A stretch of DNA of 34,639 nucleotides from Rhizobium sp. (GTDB lineage: Bacteria > Pseudomonadota > Alphaproteobacteria > Rhizobiales > Rhizobiaceae): the NCBI GenBank assembly GCA_029865885.1, contig JARXAK010000032.1:1-34639 (forward strand). Reading direction: 5' to 3'. Numbering within the stretch: position 1 is the first letter of the stretch; each line of letters begins with the position of its first letter. This document shows positions 26,184-34,639 of this stretch, in pieces. Position numbers and translations under genes: made by a program. The notes beneath the pieces were generated by a model. It searched no databases, was not told the origin of the DNA, and saw only the letters and a list, made by a program, of their open reading frames with translations.

Positions 26184-26930
26184 ATGTCGATGGCTCTGAT
26201 CGCCCTGCTCTTTGTCGCAGGCTTCCTGTCTGGCGCGGTCAATGCGATCGCCGGGGGCGGCACCTTCCTGACATTTGGTGCCCTGACGCTCGCGGGCGTT
26301 CCGCCGATCAGCGCCAATGCGACCTCGTCGATCATCCAGTTTCCCGGCTACATCACCTCAACGCTCGCCTATGGCAAGGAACTGAAGGCCATGGGGCGCG
26401 GGGCCTGGATCCTTGCAGCCGTCTCGGCTGTCGGCGCTCTGGGCGGCGCGCTCTTCCTCATCTCGCTGTCGAACCCCTCCTTCCGCGCCATGGTGCCATG
26501 GCTGCTGCTCGGCGCGACCCTGATCTTTGCGGCAGGCCCGAAACTCCGGCCGAAAACCAAGGGCGAGAGCCATCCGGCAAGTCCGCTGGGCCTGACGCTC
26601 CAGGGCGCCACCTCATTTTATGGCGGGTTCTTCGGCGCCGGCATGGGCATCATGATGTTGGCGTCGCTCGGCCTTGCGAGCGGCGGCGATTATCATCGTC
26701 TCAATGCGCTGAAGAACTTCCTGTCGATCGTGATTGCCGCTGTCGCAATCCTCGTCTTCGTCGGGGCAGGCGCGATTTCCTGGCTGCATGCCGTGATCAT
26801 GATCCCGGCGGTGGCAGCTGGGGGATATGCCGGCGTGGCGGTTGCAAAGAAGGTCCCCCAGGCGATCCTGCGCTGGGTCGTCGTGGCGGCAGGGCTGGCG
26901 CTCGCCGTCTATTACTTCTTCACCGGTTGA
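26184..26930 (+). CDS. TauE/SafE-family sulfite exporter-like permease
   Basis: 248 aa with about seven or eight hydrophobic segments. The N-terminus [23 protein letters not shown] and the repeat-like second half ([20 protein letters not shown]) are the duplicated signatures of TauE/SafE permeases, which export sulfite, sulfoacetate or related organic anions. Start 26184 follows a very strong GGAGGAGAAGG, so the longer track start is rejected. The gene is inserted on the opposite strand between trmD and rplS, and its last 19 bp overlap the end of trmD. Neighbouring genes do not suggest a substrate. Confidence 0.9.
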   Translation: MSMALIALLFVAGFLSGAVNAIAGGGTFLTFGALTLAGVPPISANATSSIIQFPGYITSTLAYGKELKAMGRGAWILAAVSAVGALGGALFLISLSNPSFRAMVPWLLLGATLIFAAGPKLRPKTKGESHPASPLGLTLQGATSFYGGFFGAGMGIMMLASLGLASGGDYHRLNALKNFLSIVIAAVAILVFVGAGAISWLHAVIMIPAVAAGGYAGVAVAKKVPQAILRWVVVAAGLALAVYYFFTG

Positions 26931-27604
26931 GCCGGCAGAAGATCGGGACGCCGTTCGCGGGTGAGCGCAACCGCCTGCGCATGGCGCCATTTCTCGATGG
27001 CCGCATGATTGCCTGAGGTCAGCACCTCGGGGATCTCCCGCTCCTCAAAGACCTGCGGGCGGGTATATTGCGGGTGCTCGAGCAGACCACCCTCGAAGCT
27101 TTCATGCACGCCGGAAAGCTGGTTGCCCATGACGCCGGGGAGAATGCGCACGACCGCATCGAGCAGGGTCAGCGCCGCAGGCTCCCCGCCGGACAGAATA
27201 TAGTCGCCAATGGAAACCTCTTCGAGCTGGCGCGCATCGATCACCCGCTGGTCGACGCCTTCGAAGCGACCGCAGACGATCACCACGCCCTCGCCTTCCG
27301 CCAATGCGCGAACCCGCTCCTGGGTCAGCGGTCGGCCACGTGGGCTCATTAACAGGCGCGGGCGTCCATCGTCGGCTATGGAATCGATGGCCCGCGCCAG
27401 GACATCGGGGCGCAGCACCATGCCGGCGCCACCGCCAGACGGCGTATCGTCGACGCTGCGATGTTTGTCCTCGGCGAAATCGCGGATCTGGACCGCTTCG
27501 ATCGACCAGTCGCCACGCTCCAGCGCGCGGCCCGCAAGTGCCAAACCGAGATGCCCCGGAAACATGTCCGGGTAGAGCGTCAGAATGGAAGCCTTGAACG
27601 GCAT
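26912..27604 (-). CDS. trmD: tRNA (guanine-N1)-methyltransferase TrmD
   Basis: 230 aa. TrmD methylates G37 next to the anticodon of tRNAs reading CUN, CCN and CGG codons, using SAM, and prevents frameshifts. Marks include [11 protein letters not shown] at the start, [27 protein letters not shown] and the knot segment [19 protein letters not shown]. Start at ATG 27604 ([12 protein letters not shown]) fits relatives; a GTG at 27610 directly after the rimM stop is possible and would allow coupling. Its 3' end overlaps the convergent TauE/SafE gene. Confidence 0.96.
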   Translation of the reverse strand: MPFKASILTLYPDMFPGHLGLALAGRALERGDWSIEAVQIRDFAEDKHRSVDDTPSGGGAGMVLRPDVLARAIDSIADDGRPRLLMSPRGRPLTQERVRALAEGEGVVIVCGRFEGVDQRVIDARQLEEVSIGDYILSGGEPAALTLLDAVVRILPGVMGNQLSGVHESFEGGLLEHPQYTRPQVFEEREIPEVLTSGNHAAIEKWRHAQAVALTRERRPDLLPAQPVKK

Positions 27605-27610
27605 GGGCAC

Positions 27611-28189
27611 TCAGCGACCGTTGTTGGGACGCGGCTTGCCGCCGGCATTGCCGTAAGGCTTTTCTTCGCCATCGTCCTTCAGACCCGCTGCAATGGGATC
27701 AACCAGCAGGCGACCGCCTTCGAGATCGATCTCCAGCACGGCGGCTTCGGAGAAGGGAATGAGCACGGGCCGTTTGCCGGGGCCCTTGAGCTCCAGCAGA
27801 TCGCCGGCGCCGAAATCATAGACGGCGGTCACCGCACCATAGTGGTTGTTTTCCGCGTCATAGACCTCGAGCCCTTCGAGATCGGCATAGTAGAATTCGT
27901 CTTCGTCCAGATCGTCGTCCGGCAGCGCGTCGCGATCGACGAAAAGCTCGGTGCCGTTCAGCACCTCCGCAGCATTGCGGTCGTTCACGCCGCGGAAACG
28001 CACGATGGCGACCGTCTTGCCATCGCGGATTTCGAGGATCTCGAACTTGCGGCCGTCTGCCGCGTAGAGAACACCATAATCGCCGAGGCCGAGCGGATCC
28101 TCGGTAAAGGTCTTGACCCGCACCTCACCCCTAAGCCCCTGGGCGGCACCGATCACGGCCATCAGTATCGGGTTTTCAAGCTTGCTCAT
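27611..28189 (-). CDS. rimM: 16S rRNA processing protein RimM
   Basis: 192 aa. RimM binds S19 and helps mature the 30S head. The N-terminal domain begins [23 protein letters not shown] with the conserved G-x-RGEV motif, and the PRC-barrel domain includes [14 protein letters not shown] and [10 protein letters not shown], then [15 protein letters not shown] charged Gly/Pro/Asn-rich tail follows. Its stop is 1-7 bp from the trmD start, so the two are one transcript. It is separated from rpsP upstream by 123 bp with a strong terminator. Confidence 0.95.
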   Translation of the reverse strand: MSKLENPILMAVIGAAQGLRGEVRVKTFTEDPLGLGDYGVLYAADGRKFEILEIRDGKTVAIVRFRGVNDRNAAEVLNGTELFVDRDALPDDDLDEDEFYYADLEGLEVYDAENNHYGAVTAVYDFGAGDLLELKGPGKRPVLIPFSEAAVLEIDLEGGRLLVDPIAAGLKDDGEEKPYGNAGGKPRPNNGR

Positions 28190-28260
28190 CGGTGAGAACG
28201 GTCCTGCACATGCATCGGTTCGACATTCCTTTTAGGCGGAACGGCGGGGAAAGAAAACGC

Positions 28261-28291
28261 AAAAACGGGCGGTGGGATGACCCACCGCCCG
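28261..28291 (-). terminator. Terminator between rpsP and rimM
   Basis: CGGGCGGTGGG pairs perfectly with CCCACCGCCCG around a four-base loop; on the minus strand five T residues follow. It lies 22 bp after the rpsP stop and 72 bp before rimM, in the middle of a conserved gene cluster. Confidence 0.88.
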
Positions 28292-28312
28292 CTGGAACCG
28301 GCTTTATGCCGA

Positions 28313-28687
28313 TTATTCTGCAGCGGCTTCCGAAGCGGCGGCAGCAGCGTCAGCTGCCTTCTGTGCCTTCTCGGCAGCGCGCTCCTGGGCCTTCTTGCCC
28401 GGCTTTGCCTTGTCCGGGTTGCTGCGGGCAGCGCGCTCGGCGAGACCGGCTTCTGCCATGAAGCGCAGAACGCGGTCGGTCGGCTGTGCGCCCTTGGCAA
28501 CCCAGGCCTTGATGGCGTCTACATCAAGCTCGACGCGCTTTTCGCTGTCCTTGCCGAGCATCGGGTTCCAGGAACCGACCTTGTCGAGGAAACGGCCGTC
28601 GCGCGGTGCGCGGGCGTCGGCAACGACGATCTGGTAGTACGGGCGCTTCTTGGAACCACCGCGGGCGAGACGAATCTTGAGGGACAT
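28313..28687 (-). CDS. rpsP: 30S ribosomal protein S16 (bS16) with Ala-rich tail
   Basis: 124 aa. The first 80 residues are normal bS16: [41 protein letters not shown], then [22 protein letters not shown]; the protein is needed for 30S assembly. About 40 further residues are rich in Ala, Lys and Glu and are absent from E. coli S16 (82 aa). It follows the chorismate mutase gene by 64 bp and is followed by a terminator. Confidence 0.96.
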   Translation of the reverse strand: MSLKIRLARGGSKKRPYYQIVVADARAPRDGRFLDKVGSWNPMLGKDSEKRVELDVDAIKAWVAKGAQPTDRVLRFMAEAGLAERAARSNPDKAKPGKKAQERAAEKAQKAADAAAAASEAAAE

Positions 28688-28751
28688 GTGAATACTCCTT
28701 GAGGTTTAGTTCAGGTCGCCGCAGCAAACCCTGTTCTTGTTGAGGCCGCCG

Positions 28752-29072
28752 TCAGGCGGTCTTTTCGGTAACACCGCCATGTTCGGCGGCAATGGCTTCA
28801 TGATGCCGGATGACTTCGGTGATGATGAAGTTCAGGAACTTCTCGGCGAAATCCGGGTCCAGATTGGCATCCTGAGCCAGACGGCGCAGGCGGGTAATCT
28901 GGTATTCCTCGCGCGCCGGATCGGCGGGCGGCAATTCGTGGGTGGCCTTCAGCACGCCGACGGCCTTGGTGCAGCGGAAACGTTCCGCCAGCATGTGGAC
29001 CAGCGCCGCGTCGATATTGTCGATCGACTGGCGGTAGCCGGACAGTTGCTCCTTGACGGACGGATCGATCAT
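28752..29072 (-). CDS. Chorismate mutase (AroQ type)
   Basis: 106 aa all-helical enzyme that converts chorismate to prephenate for phenylalanine and tyrosine. The N-terminal helix contains YRQSIDNIDAALVHMLAERF, the second motif is TKAVGVLKATHELPPADPAREE, and the third helix ends FLNFIITEVIRHH; conserved Arg, Lys and Glu positions of AroQ mutases are in these segments. It is monofunctional, with no dehydratase or dehydrogenase domain. Start 29072 has AGGAGGGG upstream; the longer track start overlaps ffh. It starts 10 bp after ffh, a gene order normal in Rhizobiales. Confidence 0.93.
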   Translation of the reverse strand: MIDPSVKEQLSGYRQSIDNIDAALVHMLAERFRCTKAVGVLKATHELPPADPAREEYQITRLRRLAQDANLDPDFAEKFLNFIITEVIRHHEAIAAEHGGVTEKTA

Positions 29073-29082
29073 AGGCCCCTCC

Positions 29083-30639
29083 TCACTTCTTCTTCGGCAG
29101 GCCTGGCAGGCCCGGGAAACCACCACCGAGGCCGGGAAGCTTGGGGGCCCCGAGACCCGGCAGGCCGCCAGCGCCCAGACCCGGCAGACCACCCGGCTTG
29201 ATCCCGGCGGCTTCCGCCTGCTTGGCAAGTGCTTCGAGCTGCTTCGGGTCCATCTTCGACAGATCCGGCATGCCCATGCCGCCGAGGCCCATTTTCGAAG
29301 CGAGACCGCCCATCATCTGCTTCATCATGCCGCCTTTGCCCTTGCCGCCCATGGCCTTCATCATGTCGGCCATCTGGCGATGCATCTTCAAAAGCTTGTT
29401 GATGTCGGAGGCATCAGTGCCGGAGCCAGCCGCGATGCGCTTCTTGCGGGAATGCTTCAAGACGTCGGGATTGGCGCGCTCGGCCTTGGTCATCGACGAG
29501 ATGATCGCGAGCTGGCGCTTGAACACCTTGTCGTCGAGGCCGGCAGCCGAAATCTTGTCCTTCATGCCCGCCATGCCCGGCATCATGCCCATGATCCCGC
29601 CCATGCCGCCCATGGCCTGCATCTGCTTGATCTGCTCGGCGAGGTCGTTGAGGTCGAACTTGCCCTTGGCCATCTTCTCGGCCATGGCGCGGGCTTTTTC
29701 GGCATCGATGTTTTCGGCGGCCTTTTCGACCAGCGAGACGATGTCGCCCATGCCGAGGATACGGTCGGCGATACGGCGGGGATGGAACTCATCGAGTTCC
29801 GTCATCTTTTCACCGACACCGATCAGCTTGATCGGCTTGCCCGTGACGGCACGCATCGAAAGGGCGGCACCGCCACGGCCATCGCCGTCCATACGGGTCA
29901 GCACGAGGCCGGTGATGCCGACGCGCTCATCGAAGTTGCGCGCCAGATTGACGGCGTCCTGACCGGTCAGCGAGTCGGCGACGAGCAGGATTTCATGCGG
30001 CTTGGAGCGGGCCTTGATCTCGGCCATCTCCATCATCAGCGGCTCGTCGATATGCGTACGGCCGGCGGTGTCGAGAATGACGATGTCATGCCCGCCGAGC
30101 TTCGCGGCCTGAACGGCGCGGCTGGCGATATCGGTCGGCGACTGACCGGCAATAACAGGCAGGGTATCGATGCCGGTCTGGACACCGAGCTGGCGAAGCT
30201 GTTCCTGGGCGGCCGGACGACGCGTGTCGAGCGAGGCCATCAGGACCTTCTTCTTCTCGCGATCCGTCAGGCGCTTGGCGATCTTGCCGGTGGTCGTCGT
30301 CTTACCCGAACCCTGCAGACCGACCATCATGATGACGACGGGGGCTGCGGCATTGAGGTCGATCGACACACCTTCCGTGCCGAGCATCTCAACCAGCTCG
30401 TCATGGACGATCTTGACGACCATCTGCCCGGGCTTGATCGACTTCAGGACGGCCGCGCCAACGGCCTTTTCACGCACCTTGTCGGTGAAGGTACGGACCA
30501 CTTCCAGCGCCACGTCGGCTTCGAGAAGCGCACGACGGACCTCGCGCAGAGCAGCCGAGACATCCGCCTCGGACAGTGCGCCACGGCCGGTCAGTCCATT
30601 CAGAATGGAGCCAAGACGGTCCTGGAGGTTCTCAAACAT
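29083..30639 (-). CDS. ffh: Signal recognition particle GTPase Ffh
   Basis: 518 aa. Ffh with 4.5S RNA binds signal sequences on ribosomes and delivers them to FtsY. The N domain starts MFENLQDRLGSILNGLTGRG. The G domain has VGLQGSGKTTTTGKIA (G1) near residue 105, DTRRPAAQEQLRQLG, DTAGR and TRMDGDGRGGAALS. The Met-rich M domain contains KHSRKKRIAAGSGTDASDINKLL and many methionines. The protein is about 60 residues longer than E. coli Ffh because of a C-terminal Gly/Pro/Leu tail with repeated LPGLG. It is the first gene of the minus-strand cluster and has a leader of about 180 nt. Confidence 0.96.
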   Translation of the reverse strand: MFENLQDRLGSILNGLTGRGALSEADVSAALREVRRALLEADVALEVVRTFTDKVREKAVGAAVLKSIKPGQMVVKIVHDELVEMLGTEGVSIDLNAAAPVVIMMVGLQGSGKTTTTGKIAKRLTDREKKKVLMASLDTRRPAAQEQLRQLGVQTGIDTLPVIAGQSPTDIASRAVQAAKLGGHDIVILDTAGRTHIDEPLMMEMAEIKARSKPHEILLVADSLTGQDAVNLARNFDERVGITGLVLTRMDGDGRGGAALSMRAVTGKPIKLIGVGEKMTELDEFHPRRIADRILGMGDIVSLVEKAAENIDAEKARAMAEKMAKGKFDLNDLAEQIKQMQAMGGMGGIMGMMPGMAGMKDKISAAGLDDKVFKRQLAIISSMTKAERANPDVLKHSRKKRIAAGSGTDASDINKLLKMHRQMADMMKAMGGKGKGGMMKQMMGGLASKMGLGGMGMPDLSKMDPKQLEALAKQAEAAGIKPGGLPGLGAGGLPGLGAPKLPGLGGGFPGLPGLPKKK

Positions 30640-30711
30640 CGGCTCTTCCTTGCATGGTCAGGGGAAACCCAAACCTCGGTCTTCTCCACGCGGAAAACAA
30701 GACGCAAAGCC

Positions 30712-30746
30712 AAAAACCACCCGAGGGCGCAACGCGCTGTCGGGTG
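30712..30746 (-). terminator. Terminator-like hairpin in the ffh leader
   Basis: On the minus strand CACCCGA pairs with TCGGGTG around a loop that contains GCGCGTTGCGC, followed by GTTTTTGG. It lies 73-107 nt before the ffh start and downstream of the predicted promoter, so it could attenuate ffh or end a short RNA. Confidence 0.55.
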
Positions 30747-30825
30747 TTGACCTCCGGGATCTCTTTATACCTTTTCGGGTCCCGGTCGGCGGCTCGGAGT
30801 TCTCGTCTCTTCGCAGATTGCGGCG

Positions 30826-30854
30826 GATAAACAGGAAAACCGTATGGAAGTCAA
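30826..30854 (-). promoter_or_regulatory. Promoter for ffh (sigma-70 type)
   Basis: On the minus strand TTGACT, 17 bp, TTTATC; the -35 preceded by C gives the alphaproteobacterial CTTGAC form. It predicts a start near 30819 and a leader of about 180 nt. In the rest of 30640-30947 I see no gene. Confidence 0.6.
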
Positions 30855-30947
30855 GCGAACTCCCGATTTTCAGGGATTCCGCCCGCGTCCAGCGATCTGC
30901 ATCAGGCCTATTGTCGTAGAATTGACAAAACCACATATGGGTGAGCC

Positions 30948-32033
30948 ATGAACAGACGCAGCTTTCTTAAATGGTCGGGCTTTGGTCTCGTCGCCGCCAC
31001 GATCGGCGGTCTCGGAATGCGCGAGGCGCAGGCCGGCAATCGCTATTATTCCGGCCCTCTCTCGGATCACTTCGACGGCAAGGTGTTCTTCAATCCGGGC
31101 GGAGAGGAGCCACGCGGCTTAACCGATCTTCTGCGCTGGCAACTCGGCGGCGGCAAGATCGACTGGCCCAAGGCGGCGGCGGCAGCGGATTTCGTCACGA
31201 CGAAGCCGGAGCCACGTGTCGAGGGAAGCCGGCTCGTCGTGACCATGGTCGGCCATGCGACCCTGCTCATTCAGACGGCAGGGCTGAACATCCTGACCGA
31301 TCCGGTCTGGTCGGAGCGCGCGAGCCCCATTTCCTTTGCCGGACCGAAGCGCAACAATCCGCCCGGCGTTGCCTTCGATGATTTACCACCGATCGACATC
31401 GTCATCGTCACCCACAATCACTACGACCATCTTGATATCGCGACGCTGAAGCGGCTCATCGAGCGCGACGGGCCGCGCATCGTCACGCCACTCGGCAATG
31501 ACACGATCATCCGCGACGACGTGCCTCAGATCGAGGCTGATGTCATGGATTGGGGTGATCGCCTGGAAGTGAAGAATGGCGTGGCCATCCATTGCGAGCC
31601 CTGCCATCACTGGTCGGCCCGCGGCATGGGCGACCGGCGCATGGCGCTCTGGGCCGCCTTCGTCTTGGAAACGCCGGGCGGCAAGATCTACCACATCGGC
31701 GATACCGGCTATGCCGAGGGCAAACACTACCGGGAGATCCGAGAAAAGCATGGTGACATCCGGGTCGCCATCATGCCGATCGGCGCCTATGAGCCGCGCT
31801 GGTTCATGAAGGCGCAGCACCAGAACCCGGAAGAAGCGATCCAAGGCTTCGGCTTAAGCGGTGCATCCTTCGGCATCGGCCACCATTTCGGCACCTTCCA
31901 GCTGACCAATGAAGGCATCGACGATCCGCCGAAGGCGCTCGTGACGGCCATGTCTGCGGCCGGTATCGGCAATGAGCGCTTCAAGGGCTTGCGACCCGGC
32001 CAGCAATTCGAGGTGCCTCTCACAAACGCTTGA
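30948..32033 (+). CDS. Tat-exported metallo-beta-lactamase-fold hydrolase (NAPE-PLD-like)
   Basis: 361 aa. The N-terminus MNRRSFLKWSGFGLVAATIGG is a textbook twin-arginine signal (RRSFLK then a hydrophobic stretch), predicting folded export to the periplasm. The metallo-beta-lactamase domain runs from about residue 95: VGHATLLIQTAGLNILTDPVW, then VTHNHYDHLD, the HxHxDH di-zinc motif, near residue 155, GDTGYAEGKHY near 245, and GHHFGTF near the end. The pattern SFAGPKRNNPPG and IGAYEPRWFM resembles N-acyl-phosphatidylethanolamine phospholipase D and other lipid phosphodiesterases of the fold. Substrate is unproven. It stands alone, divergent from ffh. Confidence 0.88.
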   Translation: MNRRSFLKWSGFGLVAATIGGLGMREAQAGNRYYSGPLSDHFDGKVFFNPGGEEPRGLTDLLRWQLGGGKIDWPKAAAAADFVTTKPEPRVEGSRLVVTMVGHATLLIQTAGLNILTDPVWSERASPISFAGPKRNNPPGVAFDDLPPIDIVIVTHNHYDHLDIATLKRLIERDGPRIVTPLGNDTIIRDDVPQIEADVMDWGDRLEVKNGVAIHCEPCHHWSARGMGDRRMALWAAFVLETPGGKIYHIGDTGYAEGKHYREIREKHGDIRVAIMPIGAYEPRWFMKAQHQNPEEAIQGFGLSGASFGIGHHFGTFQLTNEGIDDPPKALVTAMSAAGIGNERFKGLRPGQQFEVPLTNA

Positions 32034-32099
32034 GAGCCAAGACCCAAGAGACACGAGCCGCGTTGACACGGCTCACGCTTTTGGCCAGACTTGACGCAT

Positions 32100-32203
32100 T
32101 CACCAGGGGTGTCCCGACAAGGGGCTGAGATATCGCTACGCCAAGATGGCAGCGCGGTGACCCGTTGAACCTGATCCAGTTCATACTGGCGTAGGGACGG
32201 TGC
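32100..32203 (+). promoter_or_regulatory. TPP riboswitch (THI element)
   Basis: The conserved core is visible: CCAGGGGTGTCC, then GGGGCTGAGA, GTGACCCGTTGAACCTGATC and CAGTTCATACTGGCGTAGGGA. It binds thiamine pyrophosphate and shuts off the thi genes. About 100 bp separate it from thiC; the hairpin GATTCGG/CCGAATC at 32221-32238 lies in the expression platform. Confidence 0.96.
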
Positions 32204-32220
32204 GAGCGCTGCAAAACGAC

Positions 32221-32238
32221 GATTCGGAAACCCGAATC
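32221..32238 (+). promoter_or_regulatory. Expression-platform hairpin of the TPP riboswitch
   Basis: GATTCGG pairs perfectly with CCGAATC around a four-base loop between the aptamer and thiC. A weak CTTT run comes 10 bases later. It may belong to a terminator or to an alternative structure that affects the thiC start region; which cannot be told by eye. Confidence 0.5.
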
Positions 32239-32267
32239 CCGTGGCGTCTTTCCATCATTCCGGCTGA

Positions 32268-34639
<2,372 letters not shown>

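Noticed and set aside
29053-30750. 565-aa plus-strand ORF across ffh
   Set aside because: Antisense to ffh, His/Leu/Asp-rich, no motifs.

Overview
This window is a chromosomal core region of an alphaproteobacterium in the order Hyphomicrobiales, most likely Rhizobiaceae (Rhizobium, Agrobacterium or Sinorhizobium relatives). The evidence is high GC with GC-rich third positions, the gene set (CenR-type regulator next to a cyclic-nucleotide-binding protein, glnK-amtB, ftsK-lolA-xth, ffh-chorismate mutase-rpsP-rimM-trmD-rplS, thiC-thiO behind a TPP riboswitch), a 107-bp palindromic repeat that looks like a RIME element, and a CtrA-type site before ftsK. There is no prophage, CRISPR array, complete insertion sequence or plasmid module.

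Layout. 1-2640: 3' end of metA, a CoxE-like VWA protein, aldose 1-epimerase. 2751-2825: tRNA-Gly(GCC), minus strand. 3.1-5.6 kb: prolyl-tRNA editing protein, CnoX-type thioredoxin/TPR protein, Lon-substrate-binding-domain protein and Trm112-like protein, a protein-quality and translation-fidelity group on the plus strand. 5.6-7.8 kb: divergent UbiH-type hydroxylase and acyl-CoA thioesterase II. 7.8-9.9 kb: sigma-54/NtrC-like promoter, glnK, amtB, terminator. 9.9-14.4 kb: CtrA-like box, ftsK, lolA (with a Tat-like signal), exodeoxyribonuclease III. 14.4-16.4 kb: CNB-domain protein and CenR-like response regulator (minus), divergent from an L,D-transpeptidase. 16.5-18 kb: aldo/keto reductase converging on a secreted SnoaL-like protein. 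18.1-20.8 kb: amino-acid ABC binding protein and permease (no ATPase gene) overlapping a GT90-type glycosyltransferase gene. 20.8-21.8 kb: RIME-like repeat and PPK2. 22.1-24.6 kb: leuC and an EamA transporter with a PhoB-box-like promoter. 24.6-25.3 kb: a small VOC/glyoxalase gene of foreign character between two ~37-bp inverted repeats. 25.4-30.6 kb: minus-strand translation cluster rplS, trmD, rimM, rpsP, chorismate mutase, ffh, interrupted by a plus-strand TauE/SafE gene. 30.9-32 kb: Tat-exported metallo-beta-lactamase-fold hydrolase. 32.1 kb to the end: TPP riboswitch, thiC, thiO (cut by the window end).

Most of the window is ordinary housekeeping DNA. The interest lies mainly between genes: candidate binding sites for CtrA (ftsK), PhoB (EamA transporter), an OmpR-family regulator (cenR) and NtrC/sigma-54 (glnK); an ffh leader with its own promoter and a terminator-like hairpin; a terminator splitting rpsP from rimM; a repeat whose terminal CTAG supplies the ppk2 stop codon; and the inverted-repeat-bounded VOC cassette, the best candidate for something not described. 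All regulatory calls come from reading motifs by eye and need computational or experimental testing.
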